Assembly: GCF_001669775.1 (NCBI RefSeq)
Contig: NZ_LXWK01000018.1
Coordinates: forward strand, 186,001 to 250,000
Direction: 5' to 3'
From: Rheinheimera sp. SA_1
Lineage (GTDB): Bacteria; Pseudomonadota; Gammaproteobacteria; Enterobacterales; Alteromonadaceae
Length of the DNA stretch: 64,000 nucleotides
A model generated the notes under the pieces. It did not search any database and was not told where the DNA came from. It saw only the letters and a list, made by a program, of their open reading frames with translations. Position numbers and translations under genes: made by a program. Positions 53,270 through 62,243 of this stretch are shown here, one piece after another. How positions within the stretch are numbered: the first letter of the stretch is position 1; each line of letters opens with the position of its first letter.

Positions 53270-53287
53270 TTTGACAACGCTGTCATT
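53270..53287. promoter_or_regulatory. NagR/NagQ-like operator upstream of the chitin genes
   Basis: The core TGACAACGCTGTCA (53272-53285) has perfect TGACA/TGTCA arms around a central CG. It matches the TGACARCGYTGTCA pattern that I recall for LacI-family N-acetylglucosamine regulators of Shewanella and Xanthomonas. It is 126 bases before the chitinase start, in the 544-bp divergent region 52867-53410, where no other gene or signal was recognised. No nag genes are in the window. Confidence 0.6.
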
Positions 53288-53410
53288 TGTTACATGTTAG
53301 TGCAACCACCAAATGCTGGAGCAATGGACTGTTGGATGTCAGTGGTGGACATACCAAAAAATATGCGGGCCTATGCGCCCTCTTTAAACACCACAGGCAG
53401 GAACATTGTT

Positions 53411-55147
53411 ATGAACACTTTTAAATCGAACAGTCGCAGCAAATTGCTGTTACTGACGTTATGTACACTCTCAGTCAGCCCACAACTGTTTGCTGCTCCG
53501 GCGCAACCAGCCAAACCCAGCCTTAGCTGGCAAGAAACCTATCTCACTCTAAGCAATGGCAGCGTCAATGTGCCAATCAGCTGGAATATGTGGTGGGGCA
53601 CCAATGGCAATCAATGGCAGCTGAGCCAGAACGGCGTGGTGGTGCATACCGCAGCCTTAACAGCAAACGGTCAGAATGCCCAAAGTGGCAGTAAAACGCT
53701 CGCCGTCACCGCGGCTGGAACCTACGACTACATCGTCAGCTTATGCAACGTGGTTGGCAGCGAGCGCAGCTGTACTGCCAGCGACAAAAGAACCATTAAA
53801 GTTACTGGCTCTGGCGGGCCAGGCACTCCGGGTGGTTTTGATCCCTGGACCCAACTTAATTTCGCCGGTTGGCCCAAGCCGATGCAGCAACAAAATGTGC
53901 CTTATCAGAACACCAGCAACAAAATGGTTGGTGGTTATTTTGTCGAATGGGGCATTTATGGTCGCAACTACCATGCTTATGATATTCCGGCAAAAAATCT
54001 GACACATCTGTTCTACGGTTTTATTCCGGTCTGTGGCCCGAACAGCTCGTTACAACGCGACAACCCGCAGGGTTACAGCGCTTTGCAAGCGCAATGTCAG
54101 GGCAAGCCAAATTACACCGTGGTAGTACACGACAAATGGGCGGCGCTGGATAAAGGTTATCCAAATGACAAATGGGATCAGCCGATCAAAGGCCTGTTTG
54201 CTGAAATGTACCGGCTGAAAAAAACCAATCCGCATCTGAAAATTCTGCCATCGGTTGGCGGCTGGACCCTGTCCGATCCGCTGTATGCCATTGGCACCAA
54301 CGCTACTCACCGCGCCACTTTTGTTGCTTCAATGGTGCAGTTTATTAAAACCTACGACTTCTTCGACGGTATCGACATCGACTGGGAATTCCCAGGCGGT
54401 GGTGGCGCCAACGAAGCGCTTGGCTCACCACAGGATGGCGCTGGTTTTGTACTACTGATGCGCGATTTACGACTGGCGCTGAATACGCTCAGCCAACAAA
54501 CCGGCCGTACTTACCAACTGACAGCAGCGATGAGCGGCGGCGTGCCAAAACTCAGCCAGGTCGATTGGGAAAGTGCCCATCAATACATGGATTACATCAA
54601 CCTGATGACCTACGACTACTACGGCGCCTGGAACGGTACTTTAGGTCATATGGCCGGTTTATATCCGAATCCAAGTTCACCGCTGGCTGGCTTTAGCGCG
54701 CAGGAAGCAGTTGATCATCTACTGGCCCGCCAGGTACCGGCCGGCAAAATTACCATTGGCGCAGCGATGTACGGCCGTGGCTGGAAAAACGTCGCCAATG
54801 TCAGCGGTAATAATCCGTTTACCGGCTCTGGTGGCGAAGGCGTTGCCGGTAGCTGGGAAAAAGGCATTGAAGATTACAAAAAAATCGAAACGCAGATGAT
54901 GGGTGGCGTTAACGGCACAGGCGCCAATGGTTTTGGGCTGTATTGGGACGACACCGGCAAAGCCAGTTTTGTCTGGAATCCCGTGACCAAAACGTTGGTG
55001 AGCTTTGACACCAAACGCTCGGTGCAGGCCAAAGGTCAGTTTATCCGGCAGCACAACTTAGGCGGCATTTTCGCCTGGGAGCTGGATGGTGACAACGGTC
55101 ATATCCTGAACGCCATGCATGAAGGTCTCGGTCACCCGAAACAATAA
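53411..55147 (+). CDS. chiA: GH18 chitinase, ChiA type
   Basis: This 578-residue secreted enzyme hydrolyses chitin. A signal peptide (KLLLLTLCTLSVSPQLFAA) is followed by a ChiN-type immunoglobulin-like domain (residues about 30-132) that ends in CNVVGSERSC. The GH18 barrel begins near NKMVGGYFVEWGIYGRNYHA. Motifs are ILPSVGGWTLSDP (SxGG, residues 281-286) and FFDGIDIDWEFPGG with catalytic Glu at about 326, plus YINLMTYDYYGAWNG. This is the layout of Serratia ChiA, a processive chitinase that lacks a separate CBM. AGGA precedes the ATG at 53411; the frame upstream to 53294 is not needed. Confidence 0.93.
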   Translation: MNTFKSNSRSKLLLLTLCTLSVSPQLFAAPAQPAKPSLSWQETYLTLSNGSVNVPISWNMWWGTNGNQWQLSQNGVVVHTAALTANGQNAQSGSKTLAVTAAGTYDYIVSLCNVVGSERSCTASDKRTIKVTGSGGPGTPGGFDPWTQLNFAGWPKPMQQQNVPYQNTSNKMVGGYFVEWGIYGRNYHAYDIPAKNLTHLFYGFIPVCGPNSSLQRDNPQGYSALQAQCQGKPNYTVVVHDKWAALDKGYPNDKWDQPIKGLFAEMYRLKKTNPHLKILPSVGGWTLSDPLYAIGTNATHRATFVASMVQFIKTYDFFDGIDIDWEFPGGGGANEALGSPQDGAGFVLLMRDLRLALNTLSQQTGRTYQLTAAMSGGVPKLSQVDWESAHQYMDYINLMTYDYYGAWNGTLGHMAGLYPNPSSPLAGFSAQEAVDHLLARQVPAGKITIGAAMYGRGWKNVANVSGNNPFTGSGGEGVAGSWEKGIEDYKKIETQMMGGVNGTGANGFGLYWDDTGKASFVWNPVTKTLVSFDTKRSVQAKGQFIRQHNLGGIFAWELDGDNGHILNAMHEGLGHPKQ

Positions 55148-55170
55148 CAGCACCGATCGCCAACAGAATT

Positions 55171-55194
55171 CAGCGCTGTCTGGACGAAGCGCTG
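55171..55194 (+). promoter_or_regulatory. hairpin between the two chitinase genes
   Basis: CAGCGCT (55171-55177) pairs with AGCGCTG (55188-55194) around a ten-base loop. No T-run follows, so it is unlikely to end transcription fully; it may protect or process the mRNA. Confidence 0.4.
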
Positions 55195-55233
55195 GTAACT
55201 GCGTAACGAATACCAATACATTCGAAGGTCTTT

Positions 55234-58200
55234 ATGAAACATATTCAAAAGTTAACCCTACTCGGGCTTTGTAGCCTGAGTAGTTTCAGCAGCCTCGCCA
55301 TTGACTGCAGCAATATCCAGCAATGGACCAGCAGCAAAGCTTATACCGCCAATCAGCAAGTTCAACACGAGCAAAAAGCTTATAAAGCCAACTGGTGGAA
55401 CCAAAACCGCAACCCGGCCACTTACTCCAATCAATATCAGGAATGGAGCAAGCTGGGCGATTGTGATGGCGTGCTGGTAAATCAGCCGCCGCAGGCCAGC
55501 ATCAGCGCTCCAACCGCCAACAGTGAATTCAGCAGCGGTAGCACCGTGACTTTTGCTGCCAATGCCAGCGATGCTGACGGTAGCATCAGTAAAGTCGAAT
55601 TTTACTTAAACGGCGCATTGTTCAGCACCGATACCAGCGCGCCTTATCAGGCAAGTTGGACAGCGATCACCGGCAATCAGCAACTGTATGTGATTGCTTA
55701 TGATGATAAAAACGCTAAAACCCAAACCGCCGCTGTGCCGTTTAAAGTCAATGCCGTCAGCAACAATCAGCCGCCGCTGGTCAATATCAGCGCGCCCTCC
55801 AACGGCAGTCAGTACCGGGTCGGTGAAACAGTATTGTTCAGCGCCACGGCCACAGATGCCGACGGCAGCATCGCCAAAGTGCAGTTTTTGCTTGATGGTG
55901 TATTACTGACCGAAAAAACCGCCGCGCCTTTTAGCACCAGCTGGACCGCCACAGCGGGCAGTCATAGCCTGAAAGTCAAAGCCATTGATAACTTAGGCGC
56001 CACCAGCGAAAGCACAGTCAGTTTTAGCGCGCAAAGCGACCAGACCGGTCATGACGCTTGCCGGCCAGATGGTTTGTACCAAACGGCTGGCCTCAACGTG
56101 CCATATTGCACCATCTACGATGCCAATGGTCGTGAAGTGATGGGACCGGATCATCCGCGGCGGATCATCGGTTATTTCACCAGTTGGCGTCATGGCAAAA
56201 ATGGCATGCCGGCTTACCTGGTCAACCAAATTCCGTGGCAGAAAATCAGCCATATTAACTACGCTTTTGCCCATGTTGATGCCAGCAACAAAGTGTCGAT
56301 TGGCAACCCGGCCGATGTGGGCAATGCCGCCACCGGCATGGAGTGGCCAAATATCGCAGGCGCTGAAATGGACCCGGCTTACAGCTACAAAGGTCACTTT
56401 AACCTGTTGAATAAATACAAAAAGCAGCATCCACACGTCAAAACGCTGATTTCGATTGGCGGCTGGGCTGAAACCGGTGGCTTCTTTGACGACAGCGGCA
56501 ACCGCATCGCCAGCGGCGGGTTCTATACGATGACCACCAACAGCGATAACAGCGTCAACGTCGCGGGCATTAACACCTTCGCCGACTCAGTCGTCACTTT
56601 CCTGCGCACTTACGGTTTTGATGGCGCCGATATCGATTACGAATATCCGGCCAGTATGAAAGATTCCGGTAACCCGGATGATTTTGCCATTTCTAACCCA
56701 CGCCGCGCCGGTTTAATGGCGTCGTATCAGGTGCTGATGAAAACCCTGCGCGAAAAACTGGATGCCGCCTCTGTCGCCGACGGTAAACACTATTTACTGA
56801 CCATCGCCTCACCTTCGTCCGGCTATTTGCTGCGTGGCATGGAAGTGTTTCCGGTGACCCAGTATCTCGATTACGTCAACATTATGAGTTACGACCTGCA
56901 TGGCGCCTGGAACGACCATGTTGGCCCGAACGCGGCGTTATTTGACGATGGTCAGGACAGCGAGCTCATTGCCTGGAGTTACTACAATGCCAGCCAGTAT
57001 CAGCGGATTGGTTATCTGAATACCGACTGGGCCTTCCATTATTTCCGCGGTGCGATGCAAGCTGGCCGCATTAATATTGGTGTCCCTTATTACAGTCGTG
57101 GCTGGCGCAATGTGGTCGGCGGTAGTTCCGGTTTATGGGGCAAAGCAGCACAAGCCGATCAGAACAGTTGCCCGCCAGGCACCGGTGGTTCACCACAAAA
57201 CCGTTGTGGCGCGGGCGCCATTGGCATCGACAATCTGTGGCATGACCTTAGCAAAAATGGCGCTGAAGTCCCAGCTGGTTCCAACCCGTTATGGCACACC
57301 AAAAACCTGCAGGATGGCAAACCAGGCAGTTACTTAGCCGCTTATGGCTTGAACCCGGTCACCGATCCGGCCGATCAGCTGACCGGCGTTTACCAGCACA
57401 ACTACAGCAGCACGTTGGTGGCACCATGGCTTTGGAATAACAGCAAAAAAGTATTCCTGTCGATTGAAGATGAAGAGAGTATCCGCCAGAAAGCCAACTA
57501 TATTGCCAGTCGCAACATTGGCGGCGTGATGTTCTGGGAACTGGCTGGCGATTACAGTTATGACAGCAGCAAAGGCGAGTATTTTATCGGCGATGATCTC
57601 ACCAGCATCTTCTACAATACGCTGAAATCGGCTGCGCCTTATGGCCATAAACGGGATCCTAAAGCGTTACCGGCCGCCAGCCTTGATCTGCAGGTGAAAA
57701 TCGATGGCTTTAAATTGGGTGATGCCAATTACCCAATCAACCCAAAACTGACGCTGACCAATAAATCCGGCCAGACCATTCCGGGCGGCGCTAAAGTCAG
57801 CTTTGATGTGCCGACGGCAACCGGCGATAACTTCACTGATCAAACGGGTTATGGCACCAAGGTCATCCAAAGCGGCAGCAATTCGGCCGGCAACAATATT
57901 GGTGGTTTGCAGAATGATTTCCACCGCGTCGAGCTGACCATCCCTTCACACAGTCCGTTGGCCAATAATGCCGCTGTGGTGCTGACGCTGAACTACTACC
58001 TGCCGATCCCGATGCCATCGAACTGGCGGGTAGCGGTTGGTAGTCAGAACTTCGCGCTGAAACAAGAATATCCGCAGTTGCCGGCAGGAACCATCAGTGG
58101 TGGAGGTGGTGATACCGGCGGTTCCTGCGCTGGTGTACCCGCCAATGTTCCGGAATATCCAAACTGGCCGCGTGGCACTCATGCAGCCGGCGGCGACTAC

Positions 58201-58296
58201 ATCAGTTATCAGGGCAAAATTTACAAAGCCAAATGGTGGACTACGTCAGTGCCGGGCTCTGATGGCAGCTGGCAATTTGTCTGCGATAAACCATAG
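55234..58296 (+). CDS. multidomain GH18 chitinase with CBM5/12 at both ends
   Basis: This 1020-residue secreted chitinase has a signal peptide (LGLCSLSSFSSLA), an N-terminal CBM5/12 (residues about 24-77, with AYKANWWNQNRNPATYS), two Ig-like spacer domains (about 85-172 and 180-266, each with DADGSI), and a GH18 barrel from about 308. The latter has TLISIGGWAETGG and GFDGADIDYEYPAS with catalytic Glu at about 470, and YVNIMSYDLHGAWND. A ChiC-type beta domain (about 855-985) and a C-terminal CBM5/12 (KAKWWTTSVPGSDGSW) follow. It is 86 bases after the ChiA gene and probably in one operon. It should bind insoluble chitin. Confidence 0.93.
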   Translation: MKHIQKLTLLGLCSLSSFSSLAIDCSNIQQWTSSKAYTANQQVQHEQKAYKANWWNQNRNPATYSNQYQEWSKLGDCDGVLVNQPPQASISAPTANSEFSSGSTVTFAANASDADGSISKVEFYLNGALFSTDTSAPYQASWTAITGNQQLYVIAYDDKNAKTQTAAVPFKVNAVSNNQPPLVNISAPSNGSQYRVGETVLFSATATDADGSIAKVQFLLDGVLLTEKTAAPFSTSWTATAGSHSLKVKAIDNLGATSESTVSFSAQSDQTGHDACRPDGLYQTAGLNVPYCTIYDANGREVMGPDHPRRIIGYFTSWRHGKNGMPAYLVNQIPWQKISHINYAFAHVDASNKVSIGNPADVGNAATGMEWPNIAGAEMDPAYSYKGHFNLLNKYKKQHPHVKTLISIGGWAETGGFFDDSGNRIASGGFYTMTTNSDNSVNVAGINTFADSVVTFLRTYGFDGADIDYEYPASMKDSGNPDDFAISNPRRAGLMASYQVLMKTLREKLDAASVADGKHYLLTIASPSSGYLLRGMEVFPVTQYLDYVNIMSYDLHGAWNDHVGPNAALFDDGQDSELIAWSYYNASQYQRIGYLNTDWAFHYFRGAMQAGRINIGVPYYSRGWRNVVGGSSGLWGKAAQADQNSCPPGTGGSPQNRCGAGAIGIDNLWHDLSKNGAEVPAGSNPLWHTKNLQDGKPGSYLAAYGLNPVTDPADQLTGVYQHNYSSTLVAPWLWNNSKKVFLSIEDEESIRQKANYIASRNIGGVMFWELAGDYSYDSSKGEYFIGDDLTSIFYNTLKSAAPYGHKRDPKALPAASLDLQVKIDGFKLGDANYPINPKLTLTNKSGQTIPGGAKVSFDVPTATGDNFTDQTGYGTKVIQSGSNSAGNNIGGLQNDFHRVELTIPSHSPLANNAAVVLTLNYYLPIPMPSNWRVAVGSQNFALKQEYPQLPAGTISGGGGDTGGSCAGVPANVPEYPNWPRGTHAAGGDYISYQGKIYKAKWWTTSVPGSDGSWQFVCDKP

Positions 58297-58303
58297 CCCT
58301 TAT

Positions 58304-58329
58304 GTGCTCAGTGTTTGCAACCTGAGCAC
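58304..58329 (+). promoter_or_regulatory. hairpin between chitinase and LPMO genes
   Basis: GTGCTCAG (58304-58311) pairs perfectly with CTGAGCAC (58322-58329) around a ten-base loop. There is no T-run. Like the hairpin at 55171 it may set the relative stability of the parts of one transcript. Confidence 0.4.
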
Positions 58330-58409
58330 TTAAAACAGAGACCTAAAAACCTGTTGTTTATCAATAACCCTGTGGTTCTGGCCACGGGCAATTTTGCAGG
58401 AAAATTCCA

Positions 58410-59609
58410 ATGAAACTTTTTAAGTTATACAGCATGACTTTGGCGACAGTTACCTTACTACTCAGCAATCTGGCCTGGAGCCATGGTTATGTCGAGTACC
58501 CCAAAGCACGGCAACAAATTTGTAAAGACGATGGTGGCTACTGGTGGCCGGCCGATGGCTCTGGCATTGCCAATCTGGCTTGTCGCAGTGCTTATCAAAA
58601 GTCCGGTGGTTATTCGCTCACTCAACATCATGAATACTCAACCAATGTGCCGGATTACGGCAATATGACTGCGGTCAAAGCCGGTATTAAAAACGGTCTA
58701 CTCTGCGCAGGCGGCGATCAGCGTAAGGCTGGCATGGATTTGCCATCCCCACACTGGCAAAGCACGATTATCGATGTGAAAACAACGGCCACCTTAAAGG
58801 TTCGATTTCGCGCCACCACCCCACATAATCCGAGCTTTTGGCAGTTTTATTTATCAAACGCTGATTACGACGGCGCAACCACAGCATTAAGCTGGGAAAA
58901 GCTGACGTTGATCCATCAGCAAAACGATGTCACAGCACAAAGTGGATATTACGAAATTGATGTACCCATGCCGAAAAGCCGCAGCGGCAAAGCGGTGCTT
59001 TATACCCGTTGGCAACGGCAGGACGTGGTGGGCGAAGGTTTTTACAACTGCTCAGACTTACAGTTGGTCAATGGCGATACACAGCCCGCACAATGGTATG
59101 ACAAAGGTGCTTATCTGACAGCAGCGCAGCTGGGTAAAGTCGGCGAAAAGGCGTTATTGCGGTTGTTTGATGCGCAGGGCCAGGAACAAATTCAGCAGAG
59201 TCTCGATATCAACGCCAGCAATGTTGCCAATCAAGCCTGGGCGCTGGAACTAGCCAATCAAATCAACACCTTGCACGGGTCCACGCTACAAATTGGTTTA
59301 TTGCAAAATGGCAGTGTTGCATTGCAAAACACGGCTACAGCCAACCGGATCTATGTGCGTGACGCCAGCGTTTTTGTAAATCTGGACTTAAAACCCGCCA
59401 GCGGTGGCCTCACTTGCGGTGGTTTGGATCCGGCGAAAATTTTTGCCTGGCCGAATTGGCCAAGAACAGACCATGCCGGACGTCCCAGCTATGCGGATAA
59501 AAACGATGTAATGTCAGATAGCGGTAAAGTATATCGGGCGAAATGGTGGACACAGGCTAAACCGGGCAGTGACGGTAGCTGGGATTTGGTGTGCAGCTTG
59601 CCGCTATAA
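58410..59609 (+). CDS. gbpA: chitin-active AA10 lytic polysaccharide monooxygenase, GbpA-like
   Basis: This 399-residue copper enzyme breaks crystalline chitin by oxidation. The signal peptide ends LAWS, leaving histidine 25 as residue one of the mature protein (HGYVEYPKARQQICK), which with His 139 in ATTPHNPSFWQFYLS forms the copper-binding histidine brace. The AA10 domain continues to NCSDLQL near residue 215. A middle domain resembles the second domain of Vibrio GbpA, and a C-terminal CBM5/12 ends the protein (AKWWTQAKPGSDGSW). AGGAAAA precedes the ATG. It follows the two chitinases, and all three should act together on chitin. Confidence 0.92.
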   Translation: MKLFKLYSMTLATVTLLLSNLAWSHGYVEYPKARQQICKDDGGYWWPADGSGIANLACRSAYQKSGGYSLTQHHEYSTNVPDYGNMTAVKAGIKNGLLCAGGDQRKAGMDLPSPHWQSTIIDVKTTATLKVRFRATTPHNPSFWQFYLSNADYDGATTALSWEKLTLIHQQNDVTAQSGYYEIDVPMPKSRSGKAVLYTRWQRQDVVGEGFYNCSDLQLVNGDTQPAQWYDKGAYLTAAQLGKVGEKALLRLFDAQGQEQIQQSLDINASNVANQAWALELANQINTLHGSTLQIGLLQNGSVALQNTATANRIYVRDASVFVNLDLKPASGGLTCGGLDPAKIFAWPNWPRTDHAGRPSYADKNDVMSDSGKVYRAKWWTQAKPGSDGSWDLVCSLPL

Positions 59610-59690
59610 AATGCTGACACAACAGACGAACCTAATTCGCCAGCATAAATCAACATAGCCTTCATCAAACAGAGTGACCAGCAACAGCAG

Positions 59691-59717
59691 CTGTCAGGCA
59701 GATCCTGACAGTTTGCT
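59691..59717 (+). terminator. terminator after the LPMO gene
   Basis: CTGTCAGG (59691-59698) pairs with CCTGACAG (59704-59711) with a five-base loop, followed by TTTGCTT. It separates the chitin genes from the convergent DUF3185 gene. Confidence 0.65.
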
Positions 59718-59727
59718 TATAACGCCG

Positions 59728-59949
59728 TTAAGGTTTACGACCACCGAACAGCAACAACAAGCCACCAATAGCGACAGCGCCAACGCCAGCCCACATTGGT
59801 ACGTTGATGGTTTCTTTTTCTTGCACAGATAATTCGATACTACCCAGTTTTACGGCAGTGGTATCTTTGGTGTAACTAAAACCACCGTAAGCCAGTGCGA
59901 TGGTGCCGCCCACCAGTAATATGATGGCGATCAATTTTAGAGGATTCAT
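59728..59949 (-). CDS. DUF3185 family small membrane protein
   Basis: This 73-residue protein has two transmembrane helices, LIAIILLVGGTIALAYGGFS and PMWAGVGAVAIGGLLLLFGG, joined by a polar loop with KLGSIELSVQEKETINVP. It ends GGRKP. This is the standard DUF3185 layout, common in proteobacteria and of unknown function. The gene is single and convergent with the LPMO gene. The 480-bp region upstream (59950-60429) has no other credible gene; it contains the second copy of the 30-bp dispersed repeat (60350-60379). A 60-codon frame there at 60023 looks like chance. Confidence 0.82.
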   Translation of the reverse strand: MNPLKLIAIILLVGGTIALAYGGFSYTKDTTAVKLGSIELSVQEKETINVPMWAGVGAVAIGGLLLLFGGRKP

Positions 59950-60349
59950 TTGTATTGCCTTTTTTTATTTGAGCCCAACAGTATTCATGCATCGGCGACG
60001 CATCACGTGGTGAACTACCCCAGTGAACCACAGTCTTGCACACTTAGCTATCAAAGCCTTCGAGCACCGGTTATTCACATGTCGGCCCAACACTCAAAAT
60101 CAGCATATTAATGCAATAAATCAAGATAAAACAGCACAACAAACCGAACCAACTGCGAAGCAACCATCTCGTGAAACCATGGACAACCAAGTAATTTCAC
60201 CATAAAAACCACAAATTACTGTTGGATATTTATCCACATTTCATTTAAAGTGCGCGTCATTACCTGTCCCGCCGCAGATCCGGTGTGCTGACCCCGCCGT
60301 CAACACTGTCGCGGTGATTTTCCACTACACTGTGTTCATTCAAATGTCA

Positions 60350-60379
60350 TATATACCCAAGATCATTAAAGATGCAGGG
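60350..60379 (+). repeat. dispersed 30-bp repeat, copy 2
   Basis: The sequence beginning TATATACCCAAGATCATT is the partner of 51824-51853. It lies 50 bases before argA and so may be part of the argA leader. Confidence 0.45.
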
Positions 60380-60429
60380 ATATAAACCTTAGTACTTGAA
60401 CAATTTACCGAGAAGGAATCAAACAGAGC

Positions 60430-61752
60430 GTGCGTACCACAGAAATAGTTGATGGATTTCGCCAGTCGGCACCTTATGTCAATGCACACCGTGGCAAAAC
60501 CTTTGTGGTAATGCTGGGCGGTGAAGCGATGATCCAACCGGGTTTTCGCAGTATTATCAATGACATTGCTCTGTTAAACAGTCTCGGTATCAAAATTGTG
60601 CTGGTGTATGGGGCAAGGCCGCAAATTAACCAGGCGCTCGAGCAAAATGGTCTGGCCGCGCAATACCACAATCGCATTCGGGTCACCGACGATGATTCCT
60701 TCCGTCTGATCAAACAAGTGGCTGGCGCGCTGCAGCTGGATATCACCGCGCGGTTGTCGATGAGTTTGTCCAATACCCCAATGCATAACGCACAAATTAA
60801 CGTGGTCAGTGGCAATTTTGTCATCGCACAGCCTTTAGGTGTCGATGAAGGCATTGATTACCACCACAGCGGCCGCGTGCGCCGGATAGATGTCGCCGGT
60901 ATTCGTCGTCAGCTGGATCAAAACTGTATTGTATTGATGGGGCCAGTCGCAGCCTCGGTAACCGGCGAAAGTTTTAACCTGACCGCCGAAGAAATTGCCA
61001 CCCAGGTTGCGACTAAACTACGCGCCGACAAAATGATTGGCTTTACCGACATTGGCGGTATCGTCGACGAAATGGGTGAGATTATCGCCGAACTAATGCC
61101 AAACGATGCTGAAAAAATCATGCTGGCACTAGAAGAACAACCCGGCGCCTGCACCGCGACTTTGGCGTTTTTACATGCTGCGATCAGCGCCAGCCGTGCT
61201 GGTATTCCACGCTGCCATTTAGTCAGTAACAGCATGAATGGCGCTTTACTACAGGAACTGTTCTCGCGTGATGGTATCGGTACCCAGATTGTTACCGAAG
61301 CGGCTGAGCGATTACGCGCCGCCACCATCAACGACATCGGCGGTATTCTGGATTTAATCCGGCCGCTGGAGCAACAAGGTTTGCTGGTCCGTCGTTCGCG
61401 CGAACAGCTGGAAATGGAAATTGACCAGTTTGTGCTGATTGAACGCGACGGTCTGGTGATTGGCTGCGCCGCGCTTTATCCGTTTCCGGAAGAAAACGTC
61501 GGCGAATTTGCCTGTCTGGCGGTGCACCCAAATTACCGCGATGCGGACCGGGGCACTTTGCTTTTGAAAAACATCATTCAGCTGGCGCGGCAGCGCAAAT
61601 ACAAGACTTTATTTGCGCTAACCACCCGCAGTATTCACTGGTTTTTGGAACACGGCTTTGAGCTGAAAAATGTCGAAGATCTGCCGGAGAAAAAGCAGCA
61701 GTTGTACAACTATCAACGCCGCTCAAAAATTCTGGCGCTGGATTTAACCTGA
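60430..61752 (+). CDS. argA: N-acetylglutamate synthase
   Basis: This 440-residue enzyme makes N-acetylglutamate from glutamate and acetyl-CoA, the first step of arginine synthesis. The N-terminal part is an amino-acid-kinase-like domain that binds arginine for feedback control ([38 protein letters not shown]). The C-terminal GNAT acetyltransferase domain has [20 protein letters not shown] with the acetyl-CoA loop. The middle [20 protein letters not shown] is typical of ArgA. The start is GTG at 60430, following a GAAGGAA element. It stands alone; no clear ArgR box could be confirmed upstream. Confidence 0.95.
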   Translation: MRTTEIVDGFRQSAPYVNAHRGKTFVVMLGGEAMIQPGFRSIINDIALLNSLGIKIVLVYGARPQINQALEQNGLAAQYHNRIRVTDDDSFRLIKQVAGALQLDITARLSMSLSNTPMHNAQINVVSGNFVIAQPLGVDEGIDYHHSGRVRRIDVAGIRRQLDQNCIVLMGPVAASVTGESFNLTAEEIATQVATKLRADKMIGFTDIGGIVDEMGEIIAELMPNDAEKIMLALEEQPGACTATLAFLHAAISASRAGIPRCHLVSNSMNGALLQELFSRDGIGTQIVTEAAERLRAATINDIGGILDLIRPLEQQGLLVRRSREQLEMEIDQFVLIERDGLVIGCAALYPFPEENVGEFACLAVHPNYRDADRGTLLLKNIIQLARQRKYKTLFALTTRSIHWFLEHGFELKNVEDLPEKKQQLYNYQRRSKILALDLT

Positions 61753-61764
61753 TTTGTTAATTCA

Positions 61765-61816
61765 GGGGTCAGCGTCAGTTGTTAACAGAGTTTTGTTAAC
61801 AACTGACGCTGACCCC
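61765..61816. repeat. 52-bp palindrome, copy 2
   Basis: The arm begins GGGGTCAGCGTCAGTTG and is inverted after a two-base loop, with one G-T pair near the loop. Relative to 14934-14985 the stem differs at two pairs, and both are changed on both arms, so pairing is kept. It sits 12 bases after the argA stop, between converging genes. Confidence 0.8.
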
Positions 61817-61833
61817 ACAGTTTACAATTGCTG

Positions 61834-62205
61834 CTAGTTGTTTGTTGAAGTCAATTGCGCCACAGCCAGCTCCAGCCGTTTAATTTCCCGCATCGTTGAA
61901 GCACGGTTCATCTCCAGCCAGATCCAGATTTTGGTGCCCATTTGCGCTTGAAACGCCAACAGCAACCAGACACCCCAGTAACTTTGTTCAGCGCTTGGCA
62001 CGGTCAAAAACTGATAACCGCAAAACACAATCGCCGCGGCCAACAAGATCGCCAGCAGATAAGCGATAATCATCAAAGGTCGTAATCCACCGTTAAAACC
62101 GGAACGGATCATTGGCCCCAGCCCTTGTTCTTCACGCATCAGTTTATCCAACTGGTAAGCTTGTGCCGCCAGTTCCTGTTCAATTTTTTTATCGAAGTTA
62201 CTCAT
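61834..62205 (-). CDS. small membrane protein linked to the ECF sigma factor (DUF6768-like)
   Basis: This 123-residue protein starts MSNFDKKIEQELAAQAYQLD and has two transmembrane segments, LMIIAYLLAILLAAAIVFCG and YWGVWLLLAFQAQMGTKIWI. The polar ends face the cytoplasm. AAGGAT precedes the ATG at 62205. It is downstream of the sigma factor gene with a gap of 38 bases. In similar operons DUF6768-type proteins follow sigma factors, and the N-terminal soluble part could bind the sigma factor, so an anti-sigma role is possible. The sequence contains no zinc-binding anti-sigma motif. Confidence 0.75.
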   Translation of the reverse strand: MSNFDKKIEQELAAQAYQLDKLMREEQGLGPMIRSGFNGGLRPLMIIAYLLAILLAAAIVFCGYQFLTVPSAEQSYWGVWLLLAFQAQMGTKIWIWLEMNRASTMREIKRLELAVAQLTSTNN

Positions 62206-62243
62206 GGTTAAATCCTTATGAAGGTAATTTGAAACAGCTGTCG

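Noticed and set aside
60023-60205. 60-codon frame upstream of argA
   Set aside because: It has no ribosome site, no signal or domain, and a composition like the non-coding region around it.
60300-60429. Possible ArgR box before argA
   Set aside because: TTCATTCAAATG is present but the second half of the box could not be found, so no operator is claimed.
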